In this document: positions 8,663-16,500 of the stretch, one piece after another
How positions within the stretch are numbered: position 1 is the first letter of the stretch
Layout of the letters: the number at the start of each line of letters is the position of its first letter
From: an uncultured Lachnospiraceae bacterium
Lineage (GTDB): Bacteria > Bacillota > Clostridia > Lachnospirales > Lachnospiraceae
DNA: 32,088 nt
Reading direction: 5' to 3'
NCBI GenBank assembly: GCA_946534145.1
Contig: CAMNCH010000001.1
Location: forward strand, 1 to 32,088
Position numbers and translations under genes: made by a program
Notes under the pieces: model-generated
Seen by the model: only the letters and a program-made list of their open reading frames with translations
Database searches by the model: none
What the model was told of the DNA's origin: nothing

Positions 8663-8966
8663 TACCTTAAGAGTATTAATCTATATTCTCATCATGATTC
8701 TTGTCACCAACGGTATAAGAGTACTGCCCATTACGCTTATCAGAAAGCCCATTAAGAACCGTTTCGTCAGAAGCTTCCTGTATTACGTTCCGTACGTAAC
8801 ACTGGCCGTAATGACCTTTCCGGCCATCATGGAGGCCACCCAAAGCCCCATAGCGGGTCTTGCGGCACTGGTACTCGGTATTCTGGCAGCTTTCTTTGGA
8901 CTGGGGCTGTTACCCGTATCTATTATCTGTTGCGTAGTGGTATTTTTAATTGAATTATTCATATAA
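8655..8966 (+). CDS. azlD: AzlD family branched-chain amino acid permease, small subunit
   Basis: A 103-residue, four-helix membrane protein with the AzlD pattern: an early basic loop (TNGIRVLPITLIRKPI) and the segment YYVPYVTLAVMTFPAIM. It pairs with AzlC to form the amino acid exporter. The ATG at 8655 is preferred over an in-frame ATG at 8640 because GGAGGTGA lies 6-7 nt upstream of 8655. It overlaps the 3' end of azlC by 8 nt. A strong terminator follows. Confidence 0.92.
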   Translation: MSDTLRVLIYILIMILVTNGIRVLPITLIRKPIKNRFVRSFLYYVPYVTLAVMTFPAIMEATQSPIAGLAALVLGILAAFFGLGLLPVSIICCVVVFLIELFI

Positions 8967-8976
8967 TCATCCAATG

Positions 8977-9006
8977 CCCCGGCTCATTCAGCCGGGGTTT
9001 TTCTTT
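8977..9006 (+). terminator. Rho-independent terminator of azlCD
   Basis: A perfect 8-bp GC-rich stem CCCCGGCT / AGCCGGGG with a 5-nt loop is followed by a T-rich run (TTTTTCTTTT). Confidence 0.92.
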
Positions 9007-9032
9007 TGCCTTGCCCCACAAATTTGTAGCGC

Positions 9033-9046
9033 TTGTATGCATACAA
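9033..9046. promoter_or_regulatory. Perfect 14-bp palindrome upstream of the transporter operon
   Basis: TTGTATGCATACAA is a perfect palindrome located about 75 nt upstream of the -35 hexamer of the ABC transporter promoter. Its size and symmetry fit a binding site for a dimeric regulator. It differs from the CG-centred LacI-type sites nearer the gene, so a second regulator is possible. Confidence 0.4.
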
Positions 9047-9120
9047 CTAAACATTTAACAAAACTGCACAATCAAAATTGGGTATAAGTCACCAAAATAT
9101 AAAATGTGCCTAAAAAATTA

Positions 9121-9149
9121 TTGACGTTTTGGTAAAAAAATTATATATT
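9121..9149 (+). promoter_or_regulatory. Promoter of the sugar ABC transporter operon
   Basis: TTGACG (9121-9126) and TATATT (9144-9149) are separated by exactly 17 nt, a strong sigma-A-type match. The transcript would start near 9156, inside the palindromic operator-like sequence, which fits repression. Confidence 0.75.
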
Positions 9150-9152
9150 TTA

Positions 9153-9179
9153 GTAAATCGATTTAATAAAACGATTTAC
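9153..9179. promoter_or_regulatory. LacI-type operator pair overlapping the transcription start
   Basis: GTAAATCG (9153-9160) and CGATTTAC (9172-9179) form a perfect inverted repeat separated by 11 nt. Within it are two CG-centred 12-mers: the perfect palindrome TAAATCGATTTA (9154-9165) and the near-palindrome TAAAACGATTTA (9167-9178). CG-centred AT-rich palindromes are typical LacI-family sites. The position directly after the -10 hexamer suggests repression by the LacI-family protein encoded at 13016. Confidence 0.6.
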
Positions 9180-9200
9180 AAATTTAGCGAGGTTATGGTT

Positions 9201-10115
9201 ATGACGAAAAACAAAAAGAAGTGGCGTTCTTTTAAAGAATTCCTTTACATTCTGCCGTTTGTGATAATAGTACTTATCTTCGCGTATTATCCTCTTTACG
9301 GCTGGGTATACGCATTCTTTGACTACAAGCCCCCGCAGGCTCTTACACCTGACAAGTTTGTAGGTCTTAAATGGTTTAAATCAATGGTTGAGAACCCTGT
9401 TAAGATTAAGCAGATTTTGCAGGTGCTTCGAAACACCTTCGCCATCAGCGGATTGAGCCTTTTATTCTCATGGTTCCCCATGATTTTTGCGGTATTTCTT
9501 AACGAGATCAAATGTGTTCCCTTTAAGAAATTCGTACAGACGGTTACCACAATACCTAACTTCATAAGCTGGGTGCTTGTTTTCTCAATTGCATATTCCG
9601 TACTTAACAGCACTGGTGTTGTAAATACGGTACTTATGAATCTTCACTTAATAGACAGACCCATAGACTTCTTAAAGTCAACCGAGCATATCTATTTTAA
9701 ACAATGGCTGTGGCTGACCTGGAAGAATGCCGGATGGGCGGCCATCATGTACATAGCGGCCATAACCGGTATAGACGAACAGATGATAGAAGCCGCCAAG
9801 GTTGACGGAGCCAGCCGCATGCAGATTATCCGTCATATCACGATTCCCAGTATCTTACCTACCTACTTTGTAATCGTAATGCTCAACCTTGCTAACTTCT
9901 TAACCAACGGTATGGAGCAGTTCTACGTATTCCAGAACTCCTTCAACAAAGAGTACATCCAGGTACTTGACTTATACGTTTACAACCTGGCAATGGGCAG
10001 CGGCGGTTACTCGCTTTCCGTAGCGGTCAGCATTTTAAAGACTATTGTCAGCGTAATATTACTCACCCTCACAAACGGATTCTCCAAGCTTGTGCGCGGC
10101 GAAGGATTTATTTAA
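9201..10115 (+). CDS. ABC transporter permease, CUT1 sugar type (LplB-like)
   Basis: This 304-residue inner-membrane permease belongs to the binding-protein-dependent carbohydrate transport family. It has about six membrane helices beginning with FLYILPFVIIVLIFAYYPLY and the EAA loop EAAKVDGASRMQIIRH followed by TIPSILP, the ATPase contact site. It ends with VRGEGFI, as LplB-type permeases often do. The start at 9201 is chosen because GAGG lies 8 nt upstream; an in-frame ATG at 9195 is too close to that site, and longer readings would cover the operator. It is the first gene of a permease-permease-binding protein operon. No ATPase gene is nearby; CUT1 systems commonly share a MsmK-type ATPase encoded elsewhere. 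Confidence 0.93.
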   Translation: MTKNKKKWRSFKEFLYILPFVIIVLIFAYYPLYGWVYAFFDYKPPQALTPDKFVGLKWFKSMVENPVKIKQILQVLRNTFAISGLSLLFSWFPMIFAVFLNEIKCVPFKKFVQTVTTIPNFISWVLVFSIAYSVLNSTGVVNTVLMNLHLIDRPIDFLKSTEHIYFKQWLWLTWKNAGWAAIMYIAAITGIDEQMIEAAKVDGASRMQIIRHITIPSILPTYFVIVMLNLANFLTNGMEQFYVFQNSFNKEYIQVLDLYVYNLAMGSGGYSLSVAVSILKTIVSVILLTLTNGFSKLVRGEGFI

Positions 10116-10128
10116 GGGGGTGCGCGGT

Positions 10129-11070
10129 ATGAAGAAGAACAAAGAATACGAATTTACACCCTCCAAAGTTCACTACAAGACTTCTTTCGGAGACAAACTG
10201 ATAAGCGTAATCACATATTTTGTATATTCAATATTCGCATTCGTATGTGTTTACCCTTTTTACTACATCTTTATCAACTCCATAAGCTCCAACACTTTGA
10301 GTGATAAAGGTAAGATTATTTTCCTGCCTCATGAGATTCATTTTACAAACTATGCTTCGGTTATGAAGCTTGAAGGTTTGTTTGATGCAGCCAAGATTTC
10401 GCTTTTAAGAACAGGCATCGGAACACTGGTGGTGGTATTTACATCAGCCTTCCTCGGATACATGTTTACCAGCAAAAACATGTGGGGCAGAAAGTTCTGG
10501 TTCAGACTTATTGCGGCTACGATGTACTTTAACGCAGGTGTTATTCCGCTCTACATTACCATGAGCAACCTTAAGCTTACCAATAACTTCTGGATTTACG
10601 TATTGCCTACGGCCATAAGCCCCTTCTATATGATCCTTTGTAAGACATTTATAGAGGCTACTCCCGGTGAGTTAAGAGAAGCGGCTACAATAGACGGAGC
10701 GGGGACGCTTACCATTTTCTTTAGAATAATGCTTCCGATTATTAAGCCGATTCTGGCAACCGTAGCAATATTCACGGCAGTTAACCAGTGGAACGCTTTC
10801 CAGGATACACTGATTTACATTACGGACAAAAAGCTTAACACCCTTCAGTTCGTTCTGTACCAGTACATCACCCAGTCAAGCTCCATTAAGGCACTGTTAA
10901 ACGGCAGCTCTTCATCTGCCAACATTGCAGCCTCCATGGCCAAGATGCAGACTGCAACATCAGTAAGAATGACGGTTACAATCGTGGTTGTTACACCCAT
11001 TCTTCTGGTATACCCTTTCTTCCAGAAATACTTCACCAAAGGTATTATGATCGGTGCCGTAAAGGGTTAA
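10129..11070 (+). CDS. ABC transporter permease, CUT1 sugar type (YtcP/LplC-like)
   Basis: The second permease of the uptake system, 313 residues. After a hydrophilic N-terminus it shows about six helices starting near VITYFVYSIFAFVCVYPFYY, and the EAA loop EAATIDGAGTLTIFFRI followed by MLPIIKP. The C-terminus GIMIGAVKG is typical of the LplC/YtcP branch. The start at 10129 has TAAGGGGG 8 nt upstream, which also overlaps the stop of the first permease; an in-frame start at 10090 would overlap the upstream gene and lacks a site. Together with the 9201 gene it should form a heterodimeric channel. Confidence 0.93.
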   Translation: MKKNKEYEFTPSKVHYKTSFGDKLISVITYFVYSIFAFVCVYPFYYIFINSISSNTLSDKGKIIFLPHEIHFTNYASVMKLEGLFDAAKISLLRTGIGTLVVVFTSAFLGYMFTSKNMWGRKFWFRLIAATMYFNAGVIPLYITMSNLKLTNNFWIYVLPTAISPFYMILCKTFIEATPGELREAATIDGAGTLTIFFRIMLPIIKPILATVAIFTAVNQWNAFQDTLIYITDKKLNTLQFVLYQYITQSSSIKALLNGSSSSANIAASMAKMQTATSVRMTVTIVVVTPILLVYPFFQKYFTKGIMIGAVKG

Positions 11071-11081
11071 TTTACGATATT

Positions 11082-11098
11082 TAACGGGTGGGCCGTTA
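11082..11098 (+). other. Short hairpin between permease and binding-protein genes
   Basis: TAACGG / CCGTTA can form a 6-bp stem with a 5-nt loop in the 70-nt gap before the binding-protein gene. There is no T-run. Such hairpins sometimes set different mRNA levels for the binding protein, but this is a weak signal. Confidence 0.25.
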
Positions 11099-11140
11099 GA
11101 TATAAAACTATTTACTTTCATATTCTTAAAGGAGGATATT

Positions 11141-12901
11141 ATGAAAAAGAGAGTAGTTGCATTATTACTTTCCCTGACTTTGGTTGCGGCATCTCTTACC
11201 GGTTGTGGCAAGACCACAGATTCCGGTAACGGCGGCGCTGCTTCAGCTTCAACGGAAAAGAAAGCTGATGCGAGCACTTCCACAGACACAGGTGCTTCTT
11301 CCGATGAGCTTCTTACCATCGAAATTTACGATGAAGCTGCCAACTATCAGGGCACACAGACCGGTTGGTTTGCAAAGGTTGTTAAGGATCGTTTCAACAT
11401 CGAACTTAACATTATTGCTCCCCAGGTTGCAGGCGATGCTGTTTACCAGACCAGAACAGCAACCGGTAACCTCGGTGATATCGTATTACTTGACCCCGCT
11501 CATTTCACAGACTGTGTACAGGCAGGTCTCATTAAGGATATCAGCGGAGAAATCAAGAACTGCAGCAACCTTATGGAATTCGACAGACAGATTACCGCTT
11601 ACAACAGTGGCGTTCCCGGCAACACCACAGGCGCTGTTTACGGAATCCCTTGTGAGATGACCAATACATCTCCCACATCTTTCTCTGATGATGTTGTTTA
11701 CTCAAGCCCCATGCTTCGTTGGGATTTATATGACGCTGTAGGCGCTCCCGACATTGCTGACCTTGACGGACTTCTTGACACCATTAAGAAGATTCAGGAT
11801 GCTAACCCCACCAACGAAGACGGAGATCCCGCATACGGCTTCTCACTTTGGCCCGACTGGGACAACAACGACGGTATGATCGGTATCGCCAACGTTGTTC
11901 AGCTTACCACCTGGTACGGCGAAAAGATTAAGGGTTCCGCAATCCTTACCACAGATGACAAGTTCATCCCTCTTACCGACAAGAACGGTACTTACTACAA
12001 GATGCTTAAATTCTTATACAAAGCTAACCAGATGGGTCTTGTTGACCCCGATTCCGGTTCTCAGAACTGGGATGCAGCTTGTGCAAAGATGAGCTCCGGC
12101 CGTGTTTACACATTCTGGTACAGCTGGCAGGTTGGTTTCTGGAACACCCAGGAGAGACTTGCAGACGGAAAGGGTATGATTTTCATCCCTGTTCTGGATC
12201 AGAAATACTACACAACATCTGATACATACTATGGCTCAGGACGTATCTTCGGCGTTGGCTCAGGCGTTGACGGAGAAAAATACGACCGCATCATGAAGTT
12301 CCTTGACTGGTACGCATCTCCCGAAGGTGTTACCTTCCAGCACTGCGGTATCGAAGGCTTCAACTACACTGTCGGCGCTGACGGCAAGTACACCATTATG
12401 AACGACAACGCTCTTATGGACAACCTTCCCGTTCCCGAAGAGTACGGCGGAGCAGGTTACTCTGACGGTAACAACGCTATCAACCAGTGGATCGTAAGCT
12501 CTATCTCCACTAACCCCAACACAGGCGAATGCTATGGTAACACTCACTGGGCATCCTGGAAAGCAGCTACCGCTACCAAGACCAAGAACGAGTGGTCCGC
12601 TAGATTCGGTGTTGCAGAACCCGTTGACTGGATGAAGGCTCACAATGCACTTCTTGTAAGACCCAGCGTATCCGTATCTCTTCCTTCCGAAGATGCTGAT
12701 ATCACAGTTATCAGAAACCAGGTAGGTCAGGAAGTTAAGGATGCATCCTGGAAGATGATTTTTGCAAAGAACGATGCAGAATTTGATTCCATGTGGGATA
12801 CAATGACCACAAACCTTGACAGCTTAGGATTTGAACAGCTTTACAAGTTCGATGTAGACAAGTATACTATTGAACTTGAGGCTATGCAGGCTGCAAAGTA
12901 A
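11141..12901 (+). CDS. Extracellular sugar-binding lipoprotein of the ABC transporter
   Basis: This 586-residue lipoprotein is the substrate-capturing part of the uptake system. A basic start (MKKR), a hydrophobic stretch and the lipobox LTGC put the lipidated cysteine at C22. A Ser/Thr/Ala/Asp-rich linker of about 35 residues follows, and then a long mature domain with the sugar-binding-protein look (many Trp, Tyr, Asn and Asp residues, for example FSLWPDWDNNDG and WYASPEGV). The size suits the LplA/YtcQ branch, which usually binds oligosaccharides. AAAGGAGG precedes the start. Codon use resembles rpsB and tsf, suggesting very high expression. The ligand cannot be read from sequence; neighbouring GH31 and GH127 genes hint at a plant-derived oligosaccharide. 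Confidence 0.92.
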   Translation: MKKRVVALLLSLTLVAASLTGCGKTTDSGNGGAASASTEKKADASTSTDTGASSDELLTIEIYDEAANYQGTQTGWFAKVVKDRFNIELNIIAPQVAGDAVYQTRTATGNLGDIVLLDPAHFTDCVQAGLIKDISGEIKNCSNLMEFDRQITAYNSGVPGNTTGAVYGIPCEMTNTSPTSFSDDVVYSSPMLRWDLYDAVGAPDIADLDGLLDTIKKIQDANPTNEDGDPAYGFSLWPDWDNNDGMIGIANVVQLTTWYGEKIKGSAILTTDDKFIPLTDKNGTYYKMLKFLYKANQMGLVDPDSGSQNWDAACAKMSSGRVYTFWYSWQVGFWNTQERLADGKGMIFIPVLDQKYYTTSDTYYGSGRIFGVGSGVDGEKYDRIMKFLDWYASPEGVTFQHCGIEGFNYTVGADGKYTIMNDNALMDNLPVPEEYGGAGYSDGNNAINQWIVSSISTNPNTGECYGNTHWASWKAATATKTKNEWSARFGVAEPVDWMKAHNALLVRPSVSVSLPSEDADITVIRNQVGQEVKDASWKMIFAKNDAEFDSMWDTMTTNLDSLGFEQLYKFDVDKYTIELEAMQAAK

Positions 12902-12923
12902 GTTTTTGAAATTTTGTGCACTG

Positions 12924-12952
12924 TACCCCTGTCGGTTTTGCCGGCAGGGGTA
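12924..12952 (+). terminator. Strong hairpin after the binding-protein gene, without a T-run
   Basis: A 12-bp stem (TACCCCTGTCGG / CCGGCAGGGGTA, one G-T pair) closes on a TTTTG loop 22 nt after the stop codon. It is followed by TATTATAA rather than a U-tract, so it may protect the 3' end of the mRNA or terminate only partly, allowing some readthrough into the regulator gene. Confidence 0.5.
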
Positions 12953-12977
12953 TATTATAAAGACATCAACCCTGTTT

Positions 12978-12998
12978 GCCTCATGCTAAGCATAAGGC
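12978..12998. promoter_or_regulatory. 21-bp inverted repeat upstream of the LacI-family gene
   Basis: GCCTCATGCT and AGCATAAGGC surround a central A at 12988 and are complementary except for one position. The repeat ends just before the ribosome binding site AAAGGAG (13001-13007). It may be an operator for autoregulation or an mRNA hairpin affecting translation initiation. Confidence 0.35.
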
Positions 12999-13015
12999 CT
13001 AAAGGAGTCATAAAA

Positions 13016-14056
13016 GTGATTACAGTAAAAGAAATCGCAAAGATGTGCAATGTTTCTCCCAGTACCGTTTCCAATATCCTAAACGGTAAATCCAACATGA
13101 CGGAGGAGACCAAAAAAAGAGTTTTGGAGGTAGTGGAGAAGACGGGTTATCGCCCCAATTTCTTTGCACAGGGAATGCGACGCCAGAACAATAAGTGCAT
13201 ATGTATTATTGCTGAGGAACTTTTGCAGTTCTCAACTCCCCCTATCGTAGAGGCCATTATGGATGTGTGCGAGTCTAAAGGCTACCGCAGCATCTTAATT
13301 AACATGAGCATGTACGAAAAATGGAAAAAAACAGGCGTTAATTTAGGAGACGAAAAAACCTTAAGAGAAAACACTTCACCCGCGCTTTTGGAGGCTCAGG
13401 CCATGCGTGCGGACGGTGTAATATATGTTGCGGCCCACGGACACGTACTTAATAACATTCCCGAGGATTACGGGATTCCGGTAGTATTCGCTTATGGTCA
13501 TTCCACCTTAAGGGATTACAAATCGGTACTTATTGATGACTGCGGAGGAGCTGAACTTCTTACCGACTACCTCATTAAGAAGGGACACAAACGTATAGGC
13601 GTTATTGCCGGCAAAGAAGAGAACCTTCATACCGTAGAGCGTTTAAAAGGCTACAAAAAGATACTTAACGAGAATGGTATCAAATACGATGAAAACATAG
13701 TTTTCTTTGCCGACTGGGAGAGAAAATCAGGCAAAGAATACGCACGCAGGCTTCTTGAGATGGGAGTTAACACCATCTGGTGCATGAACGACCTTATGGC
13801 TGCCGGCGCATATGATGCGATAACCGAGGCAGGCCTTGCAGTGGGTAAGGATATTTCCGTATTCGGATTTGACAACAGAGAAGTATCCGAGTTTATGACC
13901 CCCATGCTTTCCACCTGCGAGCTTCCCCTTAAAAAAATGGGTGAGACCTGTGCGGAACTTATGATAAAAGAAATTGAGGACGAGGACTTCAGAAAACAGC
14001 CCGCCTACAAGACAATGGTTCCCTGTGAGCTTGTTTTAAGGGATTCAGTCAGATAG
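13016..14056 (+). CDS. LacI family transcriptional regulator
   Basis: This 346-residue protein has an N-terminal LacI helix-turn-helix (TVKEIAKMCNVSPSTVSNIL, residues about 3-22) with NGKSNMTEETKKRV and the hinge GYRPNFFAQGMRRQ. A periplasmic-binding-protein-like effector domain follows from residue about 60, with the usual late motif SVFGFDNREVSEFMTPMLST. I chose the GTG at 13016 because AAAGGAG lies 8 nt upstream and the helix-turn-helix begins directly; a longer in-frame reading from 12914 adds residues unlike the family and runs through the hairpin. Sited between the uptake genes and the glycosidases, it probably represses both through the CG-centred palindromes at 9153-9179 and 14106-14115, with an imported sugar as inducer. 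Confidence 0.92.
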   Translation: MITVKEIAKMCNVSPSTVSNILNGKSNMTEETKKRVLEVVEKTGYRPNFFAQGMRRQNNKCICIIAEELLQFSTPPIVEAIMDVCESKGYRSILINMSMYEKWKKTGVNLGDEKTLRENTSPALLEAQAMRADGVIYVAAHGHVLNNIPEDYGIPVVFAYGHSTLRDYKSVLIDDCGGAELLTDYLIKKGHKRIGVIAGKEENLHTVERLKGYKKILNENGIKYDENIVFFADWERKSGKEYARRLLEMGVNTIWCMNDLMAAGAYDAITEAGLAVGKDISVFGFDNREVSEFMTPMLSTCELPLKKMGETCAELMIKEIEDEDFRKQPAYKTMVPCELVLRDSVR

Positions 14057-14066
14057 TGAATATAAT

Positions 14067-14093
14067 GGCGAAGAGTAACTCTTCGCCTTCTTT
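14067..14093 (+). terminator. Rho-independent terminator after the regulator gene
   Basis: A perfect 9-bp stem GGCGAAGAG / CTCTTCGCC with a TAA loop lies 10 nt after the stop codon and is followed by TTCTTTAT. Confidence 0.75.
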
Positions 14094-14105
14094 ATAAAAA
14101 GTGAA

Positions 14106-14115
14106 AAAACGTTTT
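14106..14115. promoter_or_regulatory. CG-centred operator-like palindrome before GH31
   Basis: AAAACGTTTT is a perfect 10-bp palindrome with the central CG typical of LacI-family sites. It lies 41 nt before the GH31 start and is followed by ACCAAA; the region before the transporter operon contains the related string CGTTTTGGTAAA at 9125-9136. No convincing promoter hexamers could be placed here; TATAAA (14093-14098) is a possible -10. Confidence 0.45.
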
Positions 14116-14156
14116 ACCAAATAGCATTTTTAATTTACAATAGGAGAATGATAACC

Positions 14157-16484
14157 ATGCTTACACCAGTTAAAGCACCTAAGAGAAGTATTGATTCATA
14201 CAAAAAAGAAGACGGACTCGCTTTTTTCTATAGCGAATTCGGCACCACCAGAATTGGTTTTTATGAGGGCAATTCCGTAAGGGTTTCTTTTACCGAAGGA
14301 AGAGAGTTTAAGGCGGGTCAGGGCGAGTATATGACCCTGAGCGCACCCAAGAGCTTTTCGGCACAGGAATACAAGAATGAATATAAGCTTACTTCCGGAG
14401 AACTGGAAGTATCCGTGGACAAGGCTACGGGCGCAGTGTCTTACTATAAAAAGGGTACACTTTTGTTTTCGGAGGACCCTTTGCAAGAAAAAATGCTTAG
14501 CAAGTTTGATGCCTTGAGGCTTAAGAAAAACGGCAAAATTGAAACCATGGACATTAAGACTGCTGACGGTATCAAAAAGCGCGTTGTGAGTGCCGAGCGC
14601 GAGTATTACGACAGTTTTTATGAGACGAGAACCCACTTCGTGTTTGACAAAGATGAGGCAATCTACGGCCTCGGTCAGTACGAGGAAGGTGTATTCAATC
14701 ATCGCGGCACCACAAGATACATTCATCAGGCCAACAAACAGATCAGTTTGCCTGTATTTGTATCCTCAAAAGGCTACGGCGTAATGTTCACCACCATGAG
14801 CCCCGCCATCTTTTCGGATACTTCTTACGGCACATATATATACACTTCGGCAGACCGTTATATAGATTACATGTTCATGACTCCCGCATCCTACGAGGAT
14901 ATAGTTTCAAATATCCGCCGTATGACGGGCTCCGCTGTAATGCTTCCCAAGTGGGCATATTCCTACGTTCAGTCCAAAGAACGCTACGAAACCGAGAAAG
15001 AAATTCTTGAGATTGCCGACGAATTTGTAAAAAGAGACATTCCCCTCGGCTGCATAGTCCTTGACTGGATGAGCTGGGAAGACGGAATGTGGGGAGAGAA
15101 GATTTTTGACAAAAAGCGTTTCCCTCATGTGAAGGAAATGGTCAAAAAACTTAACGACAAAGGCGTTCACTTCATGCTCTCCATCTGGCCTTCCATGAAC
15201 GAGAAGACTCAGAATTATAAAGAATTTGCGGCCAAAAACCTCCTTCTTCCGGGTACCAACGTATACGATGCTTATGATGAAAAGGCAGGTAAGCTTTATT
15301 TCAAACAGGTCAAAGAAGGCCTTCTTTCGGAGAACGTGGAGAGCTTCTGGTGCGACTCAAGCGAGCCCATCACTCCTGAGTGGGAAGTACGGGAGAAACC
15401 CCTTCCCGAGGCACTTTTCGCCGCATTCAAAGAACGCTGCATGGATTCTATGTACATAGACAAGGGTAACGGCTACGGCTTATACCATGCCAAAAACCTT
15501 TACGAAGGATTAAGAAAAGAGCGTCCGGACAAGCGTGTACTTAACCTTACCAGAAGCGGTTATTACGGCTCGCAATCCTACGGTGCGGTGGTATGGTCCG
15601 GCGATATCAGCGCTAGCTGGGACGTATTCAACAAGCAGATTACAGCAGGCCTTTCACTTGCGGTGTGCGGTATGGCCTACTGGACACTTGATATAGGCGC
15701 TTTCTTTGTCAAGAAGGGCCGCGAGTGGTACTGGAACGGAAGATATGAGGACGGCGCCGACAATTTCGGCTACAGAGAACTCTACACAAGATGGCTTCAG
15801 TACGGTACATTCCTGTCAATGTTCAGAAGCCACGGCACCGATGTGTGCAGAGAGCCCTGGAATTTTGGCGAGAAGGGTGAGCCCTTCTATGATGCAATTG
15901 TGGCATCCATTAATTTACGAGAAACCCTCATGCCGTATATTTATTCTGTAGCCGCATCCGTAAGTCTTAAGGACAAGATGTTTATTAAGCCCTTATTCTT
16001 TGCCTTCCCTAAGGACAAAGAAAGCTACAGGGACTTAAAGCAGTTCATGGTAGGCGACAGCCTTATGGTTTGTCCCGTTACCAGGCCTATGTACTACGAT
16101 GAATCCGGCAAGGCCATTAAGGAAAAGAAAACCATAACCGTTTGGCTTCCCAAGGGTACCGAGTGGGTGGACTTTTACACCAATACCCGTTACAAAGGCG
16201 GACAGTATGTTGAGGTCAAGGCAACAATAGACAGAATTCCTCTGTTTGTTAGGGCCGGAAGCATTCTTCCCGTTATGGAGAAAGGCTGGATGTACTTAAA
16301 TGTATATGCCGGCAAGAACTGTTCTTTTGACCTTTACAATGACGCGGGAGAGGGCTACGGCTACGAAAAGGGCGAGTACAGCATCCAGTGCTTTAAGTGG
16401 GACGAGAAGAATTCCAAACTCACAATGACCGTTAAAGGTGACGACAGATTCGTGATAGACGGAGAAAGTCGCTTAATAAGATAA
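14157..16484 (+). CDS. GH31 family alpha-glycosidase (alpha-xylosidase/alpha-glucosidase type)
   Basis: This 775-residue enzyme is a retaining GH31 glycosidase. It has the N-terminal beta-sandwich with YGLGQYEEGVFNHRG, then a TIM barrel with LGCIVLDWMSWEDG and MLSIWPSMN. The catalytic nucleophile is D400 in FWCDSSEP and the acid/base is D483 in VWSGDISASW. MFRSHGTDVCREPW and the C-terminal sheet region IPLFVRAGSILPVM complete the family pattern. There is no signal peptide, so it acts in the cytoplasm. Family members cleave alpha-xylose, alpha-glucose or, in some branches, alpha-galactose; which one applies here is not clear. The ATG at 14157 is preferred over 14148 because the GGAG site is only 1 nt from the latter and 10 nt from the former. 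GH127 follows 16 nt later, so the two are cotranscribed. Confidence 0.93.
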   Translation: MLTPVKAPKRSIDSYKKEDGLAFFYSEFGTTRIGFYEGNSVRVSFTEGREFKAGQGEYMTLSAPKSFSAQEYKNEYKLTSGELEVSVDKATGAVSYYKKGTLLFSEDPLQEKMLSKFDALRLKKNGKIETMDIKTADGIKKRVVSAEREYYDSFYETRTHFVFDKDEAIYGLGQYEEGVFNHRGTTRYIHQANKQISLPVFVSSKGYGVMFTTMSPAIFSDTSYGTYIYTSADRYIDYMFMTPASYEDIVSNIRRMTGSAVMLPKWAYSYVQSKERYETEKEILEIADEFVKRDIPLGCIVLDWMSWEDGMWGEKIFDKKRFPHVKEMVKKLNDKGVHFMLSIWPSMNEKTQNYKEFAAKNLLLPGTNVYDAYDEKAGKLYFKQVKEGLLSENVESFWCDSSEPITPEWEVREKPLPEALFAAFKERCMDSMYIDKGNGYGLYHAKNLYEGLRKERPDKRVLNLTRSGYYGSQSYGAVVWSGDISASWDVFNKQITAGLSLAVCGMAYWTLDIGAFFVKKGREWYWNGRYEDGADNFGYRELYTRWLQYGTFLSMFRSHGTDVCREPWNFGEKGEPFYDAIVASINLRETLMPYIYSVAASVSLKDKMFIKPLFFAFPKDKESYRDLKQFMVGDSLMVCPVTRPMYYDESGKAIKEKKTITVWLPKGTEWVDFYTNTRYKGGQYVEVKATIDRIPLFVRAGSILPVMEKGWMYLNVYAGKNCSFDLYNDAGEGYGYEKGEYSIQCFKWDEKNSKLTMTVKGDDRFVIDGESRLIR

Positions 16485-16500
16485 ATAAAGGATTATGAGT

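Noticed and set aside
12914..13015. N-terminal extension of the LacI-family protein
   Set aside because: The extension runs through a strong hairpin and an inverted repeat, and the helix-turn-helix begins just after the GTG at 13016, which has a good ribosome binding site.
14136..14141. TACAAT before GH31 as a -10 hexamer
   Set aside because: It directly abuts the ribosome binding site, so the transcript would begin inside or after that site.
14196..14726. 176-codon minus-strand frame inside the GH31 gene
   Set aside because: It lies wholly within a catalytically complete GH31 gene, with no promoter or ribosome binding site of its own and no family resemblance.
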